From Chondrilla cf. caribensis (Eukaryota; Porifera; Demospongiae; Chondrillida; Chondrillidae), in the NCBI GenBank assembly GCA_964020155.1, contig OZ026570.1, positions 2,243,721-2,307,720 of the forward strand: a DNA stretch of 64,000 bases, written 5' to 3'. This document shows positions 10,255 to 27,024 of the stretch, piece after piece. A program made the translations under genes and the position numbers. Under the pieces are notes generated by a model. That model worked only from the letters and a program-made list of their open reading frames with translations, made no database searches and was not told the origin of the DNA. Each line of letters begins with the position of its first letter. Position 1 is the stretch's first letter.

Positions 10255-13200
10255 ATGGCGGATACACTGGACCGTTTCGCGGACTCTCCTCCGGATCGTC
10301 AACCCAGTAAGGGCCTCACTATTGTCATATGTATGATTGTAAAATACGAGTACGTAGAAGTTTCATTATGGTAAACGTGCTGAATTCAAACAAGTCACCT
10401 TTCCGTAGGCTATAATATGGCGTTCATCTATGGTTTGAGAACATCTTCGAAAGTTAATCGAACTAATTGTCGCTGAGACGATTTGTGATGCCCAACCCGA
10501 CAATATTCAATTCTGGGGCTTCATCTATTCTATTGATCATCGTTTCACATTTGTTGCAATTACCGCATTAGCTCAAATTTAGAGGCCAATACAAAAATCC
10601 TCCATATTGTGAGGATGTAGCTTCATCTGTTTGAGAATAATAATCCGTTCATCTATCCTGTAACAAGCAACGTCTTTGATCTACGTACACTGTACCTATC
10701 AGTAGGAAGCAGAATGTCTGAGAGTGGAATGTACTTGTAATTTTGCAGTTGCAACTATGATGTGTGATTGTCCAAAAGCAAATTTTCATCCTGATAAATG
10801 AAGCCATAAACTTTCAATATCATGTGCTGTTGATGTTTTTATAAACAGATCAAACCGTTTTGTACAACCAACAAAACGTAGCAACATTATCTCACAAGAT
10901 TACTCTTATTATGTACAGTACTACAGTATTATTATTATTATTATATACCTTGCAAACACACATGCATACGTACGTATGTATGTTCATATGTATTCTCTAT
11001 CCACCAGAATCAGTACTTAATGGCAAGGCAGATGATCCGTAAGTTTATCATCACTTTACTATGTACATATGTTTGTATAAAGTGTAGGATTTACCTCCAA
11101 CTGTGTATGTGTACCATATTGCAGTGGCCAAAGTCACAACGTTTCTCTAGAAAGGCAGTCATTTAGCAGCTTGGTTGAATCTGTGAGTAATTCAGTTTGA
11201 TCTCATTTTATTATGAAACTGCATATTATACACTGTCACATACATATGTACGTTCGTACATACATGTGTTGTTTGTACATATACCTACGTACCTACCTAC
11301 GTACGTACACATCTATTATTGCCTTGTTACTTGCTGATCATAAATACAGCTAGGATTGTCTCCAAGTGAAAGAAAGTCTCTTCCAAGTTTACTCAAGAAT
11401 GTTCAGTAAGGCTGATATGTATTGAATACCATTCTAATATTATTTGTATGATCGGTGTTGTGGTGTTCAAGTTGCTTATAATATGTACAGTGTACGTCTA
11501 TATGTTAATCCATTACTTTAGTATGAGTTACAGAGTACGTACATGCTTGTAGCATATATGGTTATGTATGGTCTTGAATGGTCAATGTGAATCAATATGT
11601 GTTTAAATAGTATTTCCAGCTTCTCTATTCTATCTTTAAATACGTATGTATGTATGTACGTACATATGTGCAGTGTGTATGTCTGTCTTGTGTATGTTAT
11701 TATTGAATAGACATGAAGTCATGGGTGCCTTGGAAGAATTGAAGACGATTACAACACATGACGACAACTTGGAAAAACAGTACAAAGAAAGTATGTGTGT
11801 ATGTATGTATGGAGGTGTATAGGCTATGTCATACATACTTACACATGTATGTGCATAGATTATGTGCATGTACGTATGTGTATGTATGTACATACATATG
11901 TACGATGCATATCCCGTCTAATTAGTGATACCCTGGAGTACACATACAGATAGGGATTAAGACATTAGCCAGGATAAATGGTTGCATGTGGAATTATGAG
12001 TTGTGTACCAGTTACTGTATGCACTGTGTACTACATTCATACATACGTATGTACTCTTACTAAAGTGTATTGTTACATATGTATGACATTGTACACATAT
12101 GATATTCCATGACATCTTGTTCATGCAGCTGTTGAACAAAACTTGAAGTTGGCAGCTTCCTTGGATAGTGCCAAGAGGGAAATCAGAGTAAGTTTTGTTC
12201 AGTTATTGACCTCGAGGTGTGTATTGTACAGCAGATGTCTTTATGCACACTAGAACCTTATGTGATATGTGTGATTGTGAGATGCTCCATTGTATTTGTA
12301 TTTACCTTTACAAAGGTACATACTTTGATACAGAGTATCACATCAATTATAATACGTAATAATAATAATAACATCACATATGTACATAAACTCAGTAGTA
12401 AGTACTCTACTGTTATTCCTATATTCTGTTATATTCATCTGTCCATGTGGTCCTTTTTACTTGCTCTTCTCTGTCCACCTCACCATGAACTCTACTTGCC
12501 CTTTGCCTACTGTCCCTATTGTCCACTGTCCTCCACATTTCTTGCTTTGTTTCATGCTAACATGTTTGTACGAGGGAGCCAGATAGGGTATGTTATGTGC
12601 ATGCGCATGTACTGTATGTTTTGAAACGTGGACAGGGACTGTAATTGGTGGTTCAGTGATACTTTGTTATATGTATTTTAATATTTAATGCAATTAAAAC
12701 ATCAAATGTCCTGTTGTGAAATTAGTCACACATATTGGGTAGTTTATTACATGACCACTATTGTATAGTGTCTAATTTATGTTTTGCCAATATTTTATTC
12801 ACTCCAATTGGAAAAAAAATCACTAAACTTCGGACTGCCAATATTTTTTGCCATATGGTAGTGTACTTTGTGTGTCCACATACACATTGTGTCTTTCTCT
12901 ACATCTGTTTTATAGAAATTGAAAGGGAAACTGTCCATTTTGGAGGTTAGTTCAAGAGTATGTATACACACGTACATACACATACTGATATCAATCTCTC
13001 AGTCATAATTTCTCACAAAAAGAAAAAGAGAAGCTTGTGTGTGCAACGTGCTCATTTGAATACCTTACTCATCATAATTTGCGAGGGACTAAATTCTATG
13101 AATATCTGAAATGACGTAAGATTTCTGAAAGTTCATTTGCAAATTTCACCACACGTTGGAACATATCAAGTATGTATGATACTACAGTAGTCCTCCCAGT

Positions 13201-16200
13201 GGTAAATGGCTGAAATAATACTAGTTTCCACTTAGTATTGCATACCTAAGGAAGAAGTACCAATGTGCGTATCTCCTATGAATGTGTGGGGTTTCCCATG
13301 TAAACTGAAGTATATGTACATATTTGATGAGGTGGAACAAGCTAACTCGTATTTACACCACAGTATGAGTTATCTGTTTATGTGTTACTTGAGTAGCAAA
13401 CAAATAGCCTGTTCGGGTCACACTGGAGGTCAATTCAGCACTGTGTCAGTTGATTTGTCACTGTTTAACATAGCATTTGCTGGATTGCGGCTGTCAATAT
13501 GGTATTATGATGTTGTATTTTGTTCATAAATCATGGGAGCCCATCCCCACACGTGACATGCATACATACAGCACATACATGGATGTTTAATACGGCACAT
13601 ACCAATCATGCGTACGTACATGTGTATTCATTGATTTCTAGATGACTAATGCTGAGATTCGTGAAGAAAGGGCGCGGAAGAAGCATACTGAAGCATCATT
13701 GGCACACTAGTGAGCTGTGAACTAAGTAATACTGTGTAACATCCCAGCATGCCTGTAGTAGGGGATGTTTGTAACATGAAATCAATGTTTGACCAAATAC
13801 ACCAGGGGATCATTTGCAAGGAAATTTGCCTAATCTCTGGAATATAATATGATATGCACGTGTACATATGTATATACATGCGTGTATATGTATGTATGTA
13901 TGTACGTACCTACATAGTATAGGTTTGTGGATAGGTTCAATGGAATTCTCTCGCAGAGAGATTTTATTACACCGAAAGTTCCGGCAGCTGACTGCTACCT
14001 GTATGGGTATGGGTTGGGGTTAGAGTGTACCCCTATGCCACTGACAACGGTAGCAGTCAGCTGGCTAAATGTTTGGTGTAATAAAATTTCTATGACTAGA
14101 GAATTCCATTGAGCTTATCCATAAGATGTCACCAAGCCAAACAACCCTCTGTCCAACGATAGTATAGCTAGGTTTGTGCACACTATCTTGCTTTTTACGT
14201 ATGTCAACTTTGTAAATTCAACTTTGTTCATTCTATTGTAGCAATGCAGATTTGAGAAGAAAAGAGATGAAGGTGTGTACATGCATGAGCATGTATTGTA
14301 TGTATGTATTTATAATAACAATATGGCAAACTAGGGTACATCTGTACACAATGAACATTCAGCACTTTCTGTACTATCATCTATTCTGTGCTGAAGACTA
14401 TAGCTTGTTGTGGTAGCATGGGATGTATGTACATGTACGTACATGATTGAGACTGTTGAATAGTGTGCGCCCAGTGGATTTACATACATGACAGTGGGGA
14501 GGGTTTCCACATGTGCTCATTTGCACCTATGTTCATTTGCAACTATGTTCATTTGCAACTATGTTCATTCGCACCTATGTTCATTTGCAACTATGTTCAT
14601 TTGCAACTATCTTCACTCGCACCTGTGTTCATTTGCAACTATGTTCACTCGCACCTGTGTTCACTCACACCTGTGTTCATTTGCACACACATTCACGTTG
14701 ATTGTACTCACCTATTTATTTATGTCACCTTTGTTGACTTGTTCTTACATATCTGTGTGTTCACTTGTAGTATAATACTTGTGTGTGGGTTACTGTGAAA
14801 TGTACATACTTGAGTCTAAGAGTTTTTGTTTTACCATGGGATGCACATGAAAACAAGATTTCATCATTTCTTGTGTGTACTGTAGACTATGGGCTTTCAT
14901 GTCCTATTGGTTGTATTATAATGGTATATACGTACATATGTGCATAGTTAGTATATACGTACATAGTTAGTACGGACGTACATAGTTAGTACATACATAC
15001 ATAGTTTGTACATACGTATACGTATATATATAATGCATGTAGAATTCCTTCTGGAAGTGGTCAAGAAATATGATTGTGAATATTGGGGGATTCAGTCCCA
15101 GTGCATTGATGTTATTGTAGACACATTCAAAGTGAGGGAGTGGAACTTCCTACAATGGTTAAATTCCTAGAGGGGGCCCATGCTACTCTTGCCCTCCTTA
15201 CAAAACTCTATGTGCAAATGTATGTATGTGCTCCGAGCTTCCTATACTCTGTCATCCTTGTATGTATGTATGTACATGTCTATCTATACATTACGTATGT
15301 CATGCTTTATTCATTGGGTATGTACGTACATAGATCTATAGATTGGATTTCCATATGTACACACTGTACACACTGTACGTACGTACATATAGCCATATAC
15401 ACACCTGCATACTAGGGATTTAAAGGTTTATGCCTCCATATACATACATATAAATTTCTTGCTAGTATGTATATGCACCTACGAACCTGCTGTATCATTT
15501 GCATTCTCACCACAGGGTCGCATCCACATCATGTCAAGGAAGGAGCGTTCCTTCACAGTTAATTCTAAAGGACAATATATTAGAAGGTGAATGAAATTCA
15601 CATGTTTGTGAATTTCAATATGCACTGCATGTCATATCTATTACCATGTGTGCACGGTCAATTCACCTGTACTTGCCTGAACACAGTCTGCCTGCAAAGC
15701 CTTCACTCAAGCGGCATCAAACCTACCATGTTTCCTCCCATGTTGAGACTCTGCCCCCTCCCGTGAGTGGATGCAAGTGTTCGATATGTCAGTCTGTGCA
15801 GAGTTTGGGCGCAATGGCCCTAACTGGAGGATGCCTCCATGCGCAGGGGATAGCAAAGTGAGCTGGCCTTCATTCAAGTGCTATTCAGTGCTTTTGCCTT
15901 GAGTGATGTGTGCTTTAGGAGTGGACAGCAAATTCTCTTGCATGACAAAGTTGTTGTTAAGGGACAAAATACAGGTTTGTGGATCAATGCTATGGTGTTA
16001 GCACATTGTGTGTACATGTAGTCCTGCTTGCATACTAACCACAATGGGTCTTATCAGAAATACGTACTATCAGAACCGGTTGACATAGTGTATGTACATA
16101 AGCTAAGGACTGTTTGTGTATGTGTTAACAGATGTAAATACTAACCAGGGTACATACGTTTGTGCTGTACTGAGTAGGTTGTACCACAGTTGTACCGTAG

Positions 16201-19200
16201 AACCTTATCTGAAAATCAGCTTTGTAATGGAACAGTTATTTGTCAAACCAAAAGAATTAAATCCTGTATTACTGTATGTATATGTATGTACTGTATGTCT
16301 TTGTAACACAACTAAGTGGTCCCAACTACACTACATCTAAGTAGTTGGTGGGTTTGATTCTAGATTCTATGCAGCCAACATATGGTACTGTACGTACATA
16401 CCCAGGTAGGTACTAGCATAACATACGTACGTACCTACGTAGGTTGGTACGTAGGCACTGGCAGGATAATTTGTGTTGTGCTGCATGGGCGATCAAGTAG
16501 AAATCCTGAACTTGGAAATATGTATTCAGTACTTCCCATTAGCTTCATACACATGTACACACTACCCACGCACTAATTCCTCATGTATGCATTGTTAAGC
16601 TTATGGCTGAACAATGCAGTATTCAGAAATCTACCAGTACCATCCCATGATACAAGCTACTGTATTATGTCGGTCTTAGTTGCACACTTGCCATAAGGCA
16701 TAATACATTCACATACTCTGTGTACATATTCTTATATACAGTATGTACAGTGCTTATGTACATTACTACTATAATATTATATTATATACGTACATGCATA
16801 TTATATTCTGTGGTTACATTCTGTTATCTGTGTTTCATCGATAGGAACTGTCAAGTACATTGGAAGACTGGAGAATAACTCTGCACTTGGAACGTACATC
16901 GGTGTGGAGCTTGATGCTCCAGGTGACTCACTGATACTGTCATGTTTACCGGTTACCTTACATGATGGTGTGGGGTCTTACTACCCTTAGTGGGTGCAAA
17001 CGATGGTACTCACAAGAAACAAAGGTATTTTGAGTGTCGTGACCATCACGGCGTCTTTGTCAGACCATCAGATATACTTTGTGTCACTCAACGAAAGGTT
17101 GGTTGTGGTTTTAGTACGTGTGCCTAGGTACGTATGTACAGTATTTGCATGTGGAAGATAACAGTATTTCCTGTACTTATGACACTTGCAGCCTATGATG
17201 ACGACATCCTTTGGTCATCGAAAGAAAATTCCACCTCCTGTCAGGACTAATCTGAGCGCCTCAAAGGTTGGTGCTCGTGTTTGAATGTGTTGGAAGTGAA
17301 CATTGTCCCATGTTGAAAGGCATACAACGGATCTACTTATAATACACTTTTATTTCATATTCATATTCATATTCATTTCTATGTATGTACGGTGTATATT
17401 CTTTAATTTGCCCCAATTTATCTGCCATATTATTTGGAAACAAATTGGTTTGTATGGCTACGCTATACAATAATCTGCCATCCACCATTCTTCTGCATAC
17501 CCATTTGCACTTTTGTATATATGGGCTTTGATTAGAGATAATCCACCAAGTGTCTAGAAATTCTGTTGGTGTAGAGCAGTAATGCATTCTAAAATTGACC
17601 CAACAATGTAGCAGAAGAAAATTTGCAATTACAGAGAGAGGAATCCGACAACTATGCAAGAAATACTTCCAGACCTTTTTCAAGGAAGCAGGATGTACAA
17701 ACTGCCCAATGAACAGTAGGAGACATTCTGAAGAAGATCAGTATGATTGGCTATATCCTTGATCTGCCCAATTTTCTGCTGAACCAATTGCGGTGGACTA
17801 ACAAATATTCATTGTATACATAGTTATACGTACGTACATGTACATATAGTACGTACATGTGTTCATGTATTCTATTATGTGTAATATTATAATAATTACA
17901 TCTATTTTGTTTTAGGAGACGCCACAACATGTTTTCTTGTACAAACAAATAGAAGTAAGCAATAAATATTGATGTGAAATGCTTCACGGATAAAAACAAT
18001 TATATTAATACATTTGTTACTCACATTTCTTGCTTTCATGTTTACATTGTACCTATTGTTCAGTTTGATTGGAATTGAATTGTTTTGATTGTCATTTACT
18101 AGACGTTGGGTCCAATTGATTCTAGAAATGAAGTTGAAAGAGAGTTATTGAAGATAGCACAGGGGTGAGTGGAGGCTATACAGTATACACGTATGTACAT
18201 GCCAAGTTTGCTCCCCTCCCCCTCCCACACACACACGTGGGCCTAAGTTTTTGTACTATTCACAACACCATCATACCAGCTACTCACACATATGTAGCTA
18301 CATACCTATAAAACTGTATGTACGTATATGTCAGTTCAGTGAGCTCAAGTTGATTTTAACTATGTGGTGAGTGCTCTCTACTGGACCAGTCTAGTTAGTA
18401 GTTATGTTTACATGTTCCTTGTCAACACACAAGCACAGATTGCTCAACACATGATGCATTCTCACACTGTGTTTCTAGAGAGGACCTGTCACAGTATCAA
18501 GGAAGTGTTGCTAGTATGTCCAGGAGGTACGTATGTATGTACATACACGTATGCAGATGGTCACATGTGTCTATAGTGCAGTACGTGATGTAATTATTGT
18601 AGTTTGCATTGTATGTTTTGATTGACTATTGTCACTATTGTTGCTATTTTTATGTATTTTGTGCAAATTTGCTTATCACAAATGCGTATGTATCAGTATG
18701 TATTGCTCATTGTTATTCAGGATATTAATTAACATTGTTTATTGTATTGATTCGTTCAAACTGTCGTGTACATTTCGCACCAACATGTACACTCACTGCA
18801 GGTTGAAGGTCTTAAAAAGAAAGCACATGCCGAAGGAGCTGTCGGTAGTGCATCCTCCTCCAGCCCCAGTTGTCGATCCCCAGCATGCTGAATTGCAGGT
18901 TTGGATTTGGATTTGGATTTGGATTTGGATTTTGAATCTTATATAATGTGGGGAGACCTTTAGCTTCTAAGACACACACAATATGCAAATCAATGCAACA
19001 GCTAAACACGTACACACCGAGATTATAGACAATGTCTGATTGTTACGAAGAAGAGTCTTAATTCAGTGTTTGTTGGTCTTAGTCTTCACTTTGTATCTTC
19101 CCATGAGTTGGCAGGGGGTCCAGGGAAAAACTCGTAAATTATCACCACTGCCAGGATTTGAACCAGGGACCCATCATTTGGTATAGCTTTCATCCTCCTC

Positions 19201-21613
19201 ATTAGCTAACTGCCCCCCATTTTTGATTTGTTTGATCAACATTCAGCAGGAGTCATTGCATAGAGTTCCAAATCTTCTTAAGTGTACATAACATTCGACA
19301 CTGTTTGATTTTGTTTTTATACCAACATCAGAGTGTATACCTGTATGTACATAAATTTATATGTACCCATTCATACTGTATGTAAAGTACAGTACATTGT
19401 TCATGTGCTTATTGTTATGTAGGTGGACGTTCCAAAGCAGCAACCTTCAACTACAGGCAGTGGTTCACCGAGTATTGACAAGCAGGTATGTGTGTACAGT
19501 GTGTACGTATGTGGTTTGCTCAGTAGATGTTTTCCTGCTAATACTAATGCTAATTTTAGCACATAAACAGATTTTATAATATTACATTCATTACAATGTA
19601 TCCTTTATCATTAATTTTATTTGTTATATATTACTATTCAATTTATTTAATAATATTATTATTGAGGTGGAAAAAAGTAGATGTGTCCCAGATGTATCCT
19701 CCCAGGCAGAAGGCTTGCATGGGGTATTACTAGCTTTAGAACTAATGTGACAGTTGGAGTTGAGTACCTCAAGGGGCACACTGAATGTACTTCTAGCTTA
19801 TCAGAGGTGCATACGTACATACTTGCTGTCAGCACTGGTTGATATAGTGTGTAGATGAGCTAGGGACTGAGTGAAGTGTATGTGTGTGCACTGACCAGGT
19901 TACCTACTGTACGTACTGTACTGAGCAAGTCCCACGGTAGTTCATGCTGTGTTGCTGAATGTACAGGTAGTAGGAAGTGAGCTTGTTGGTTAATTTGTAA
20001 TAGATTATACACAGCTAATGGAACATGTCCCACGCAGGGCATTAGGTTGCAGAATACCTACATGCGTACGTATATGTCCTGTGGAAATTAGCATGTATAC
20101 AGTAGTATGTATATGTGTGTATGTATGCACGTGGGGTATGTTGAAAGGGCAGATCAGAGTCCAGTGTAGGATATGCAGATGTGCACAGTGTCATACTGCC
20201 ATAGTGCACCATGCTTGTGTTTGATGTGATTGGTTGTTGCACACGTAGGAAGCCAAACTTGGAGTGGAACCTCAGCAGGAGCTAGTGCCTGAACCAAAAC
20301 TAGAACCAGAACCAAATCAGGATGAGAATGGTACCATCAAGGAATCTTCCCCCGATCAAAAGGCATTTATTATCTAATTTTCTTGGTTGGCCGAATTTAC
20401 AGTGACTATTATCCTTTGCAGATTTTATTGGAAGACCAATTGTCCAATTTACTGGAAAAGGTGCGATTGTGCATTAGCACATCTGCATTCACACGTCTGC
20501 ACATACTCCCACAATCTTTGTTAAGTTTGCCTACCGTTATTCTCTTGTTACATTATTTTCACTCTCATTGCATATGATTTTGTACACGTCATATGTGTGA
20601 ATTACACACATACGTATTACATGTGTACAACCATACTTATGTCTTTGGTCCCTTACATATCTATAATATGGGTAAGTACGGTTAATTACCACTCACTTTC
20701 TACATTATGTAAACAAGTATTTTGAGTTAACAAGTAAGTTTGGTTGAAAAGCACTTTTGGGGCTACCAAGCCCCAGACTAGAATTACGTACTTGGGTGTC
20801 TCTTTTAGGTTTAGAGAACCTTTGCTGAATATAATATGTTCAGCGAACCTTTGCTCTCAAATTCAGTCCAATTAAGTTGTAATTTCCCAGGCTTTAAAAT
20901 CAGCCATCTCCATCTGCAGTTAAACATAGGAGCACATTATATTTAGTGGTTAAGACATGGGCACGAGGGCAGTATGACATAAAATACTGAGTCCCGAGGG
21001 TGAGTGTATTTTATATGTCATACTCCCCAAGTGTCCATGTCTTAACCAGTATAGTATCTGTTGCTAACGCTTTATATGTTATAAAATTGCTGTATAATAG
21101 TACTGTTTCCATGGTCACGGATGCTATTATATTATTACTGTTTATATTGAGTGTTACGTACCCAGAACGTATAAGTTTCATACACATATGCAAGTCTCTT
21201 TAAGGGTAGATCTTAGGTAGGAATTCCTGGTGTAAGGGAGCTGACCACTCCTGGGCAATGACTATGCATTTTGCATAATTATAAGTTAGTGTGTGTTACA
21301 ACACAGGAACTTCAAGAGAAGGATTTGGGATCCACTGGGTTTGTGACAGGAGGTGAAATATTTTCAGTTTTGACATCTCATCCACTCAATGATTATGTCA
21401 AGGTATGTGTTGAGATCACTGAAAATGATGTACTGTACATGTGAATTGGCTAATCATGAGTTGGTATTGTTGCAGCTTGTTGATAGTGAGCTAGTTGCTC
21501 TGCTGGAGAACTTGGGGATTGAAAAGGACGACAATGCTGGGGTTGGCATCCCATACAGAGAGCTCATACCTCAGTTGGTCTCCATGTTGAATGGGGATAT
21601 CGGTGATAACTAA
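10255..21613 (+). CDS. CAP-Gly and coiled-coil microtubule-associated protein
   Basis: Reconstructed from exons 10255-10306, 11008-11038, 11125-11182, 11350-11405, 11711-11790, 12129-12187, 12916-12945, 13642-13709, 14242-14272, 15516-15586, 15687-15857, 15919-15974, 16845-16922, 16991-17097, 17192-17266, 17916-17954, 18103-18164, 18479-18526, 18802-18898, 19423-19485, 20249-20362, 20422-20460, 21307-21402 and 21476-21613 (1719 nt, 572 aa). Residues 65-155 are a Lys/Glu-rich coiled coil. A short Cys-containing stretch (CKCSIC) precedes a CAP-Gly domain at about 245-313, with GTVKYIG, GVELDAP and YFECRDHHGVFVRPS. The tail-binding motif is GANDG rather than GKNDG. A Pro/Glu-rich linker and a helical C-terminus with two EF-hand-like segments follow. 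CAP-Gly domains bind tubulin and EB C-termini. I do not recognise a named orthologue. All junctions are in phase, but one donor is non-canonical (GC at 20363). Confidence 0.75.
13928..14121. mobile_element. Foldback MITE in CAP-Gly gene intron
   Basis: Long imperfect inverted repeats: the left arm TGGATAGGTTCAATGGAATT pairs with the right arm ending AATTCCATTGAGCTTATCCA. Inner arms (GGCAGCTGACTGCTACC and GGTAGCAGTCAGCTGGC) extend the pairing almost to the centre. The element is 194 bp, non-coding, and lies between exons 13642-13709 and 14242-14272. Confidence 0.7.
14514..14692. repeat. 16-bp minisatellite
   Basis: About 11 tandem copies of a 16-bp unit (GTTCATTTGCAACTAT and variants with CGCACCTGT) lie in a CAP-Gly gene intron. 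They produce open frames in all three plus frames, none of which shows coding character. Confidence 0.85.
16070..16190. repeat. Dispersed repeat family B, copy 1
   Basis: A roughly 110-bp block sharing GGTTGACATAGTGTATGTAC, then AAGCTAAGGACTG and a run ending near a TACTGAGTAGGTT motif. Related blocks occur at 19826-19940 and 30380-30475. No ORF and no clear termini; probably fragments of a transposon. Confidence 0.5.
18899..18937. repeat. GGATTT hexamer repeat
   Basis: Five to six tandem copies of GGATTT directly follow the donor of exon 18802-18898. Simple repeat. Confidence 0.75.
19130..19216 (-). mobile_element. tRNA-derived SINE head
   Basis: On the minus strand it has a GGGGGGCAGT start, an A-box-like TAGCTAATGAGG (19197-19208) and a perfect B-box GGTTCAAATCC (19154-19164), at tRNA-like spacing. 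The T arm does not pair properly, so it is a SINE relic rather than a tRNA gene. The head resembles the element at 60784-60880. Confidence 0.55.
19826..19940. repeat. Dispersed repeat family B, copy 2
   Basis: Contains CACTGGTTGATATAGTGTGT, GAGCTAGGGACTGAGTGA, ACCAGGTTACC and CTGTACTGAGCAAG in the same order as the copies at 16070-16190 and 30380-30475. It lies in a CAP-Gly gene intron. Confidence 0.55.
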
Positions 21614-21690
21614 TAGTACATAAGTTCAAATCCTTGTACTATTATTTTAAGAGTTAGTATTAGATTAATTATAAATAAGTCACACAACAT

Positions 21691-21696
21691 AATAAA
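21691..21696 (+). promoter_or_regulatory. Candidate poly(A) signal of the CAP-Gly gene
   Basis: AATAAA 78 bp downstream of the CAP-Gly stop codon, the first canonical hexamer in the 3' flank. Confidence 0.55.
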
Positions 21697-22246
21697 TAGC
21701 TATTTGTATTGTTTAATAATTATGTGACATGTTAATGTGTATATATAATAAATATATATATAATATATACCTTGCATGAATTATTTATATGCATGTACAT
21801 TTACGTACATTATACATTCAATTAGCAAAATTAATATTTATGTATATTATACAATTATACATAAGTATATTATATAATAATATTATATACATAGATAATA
21901 TATTATTATACTTGTTTTCAACATCGATAATGTCTACTATACATTATTAAACATATAAAGTTAGTATTATTATAATAATTATTACATAAATAATATTCAT
22001 GTACAGTACATACACATATATATATATATATATATATATTGAAAGCAATTGAATTATATATACATATATCATACATAAGTACAGTATTATAATGATAAAA
22101 GTAGAATATAAGTGATTGATCCAGATAAAATTAATACAAATTATCACGTGCATAATAATATATAAGCTATAAAGGACCAAATATTAATGCAGTAATAAAA
22201 ATACAGATGTACGTATGTATAAAACACACGTAACATTATCAATACA
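21697..22246. other. AT-rich spacer, no gene seen
   Basis: Low-complexity AT-rich DNA between the convergent ends of the CAP-Gly gene (plus) and the MFS gene (minus), including a TA run at about 22014-22040. Open frames here are AT-rich and unsupported. Confidence 0.7.
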
Positions 22247-26797
<4,551 letters not shown>

Positions 26798-27024
26798 CGC
26801 AGTCCGTACAGAGTCAAGTGACTTGATTCAATCATAGACACTACATAAATGATTCAATCCAGTAAGTGGGATAGGAAAATTCCCGTTCCCATTCGTTGGT
26901 TTAGTTTGGAAATCAGAAACTGGTATCGCCTCGCCTGGAGGAGTTTGCTGTAGTTCTAGCATATCACGCTCTATAGGTTGGCCTACGTAAACGACAAGGC
27001 GTATAGGTGTACCTGCTATTGGTG
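26798..27024. promoter_or_regulatory. Shared promoter of MFS (minus) and LRR (plus) genes
   Basis: The whole 227-bp interval between the two divergent ATGs. No TATA box is evident. A CCAAT in reverse (ATTGGTG) lies immediately before the LRR ATG. No X-box was seen. Confidence 0.5.

Noticed and set aside
14463..14798. Three overlapping plus-strand frames of about 60-110 aa
   Set aside because: Derived from the 16-bp minisatellite in a CAP-Gly intron.
17333..17683. 116-aa minus-strand ORF
   Set aside because: Composition and TATTCA repeats fit a transposon remnant; it lies in a CAP-Gly intron and its right side carries a family-A MITE end.
19130..19216. Functional tRNA gene
   Set aside because: The B-box is good but the T stem and acceptor stem do not pair, so it is a SINE relic.
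27007..27024. Extended LRR start (MYLLLV...)
   Set aside because: The upstream codon is GTG; the first ATG is at 27025. The same reasoning moved the carbonic anhydrase starts to 56413 and 59330.
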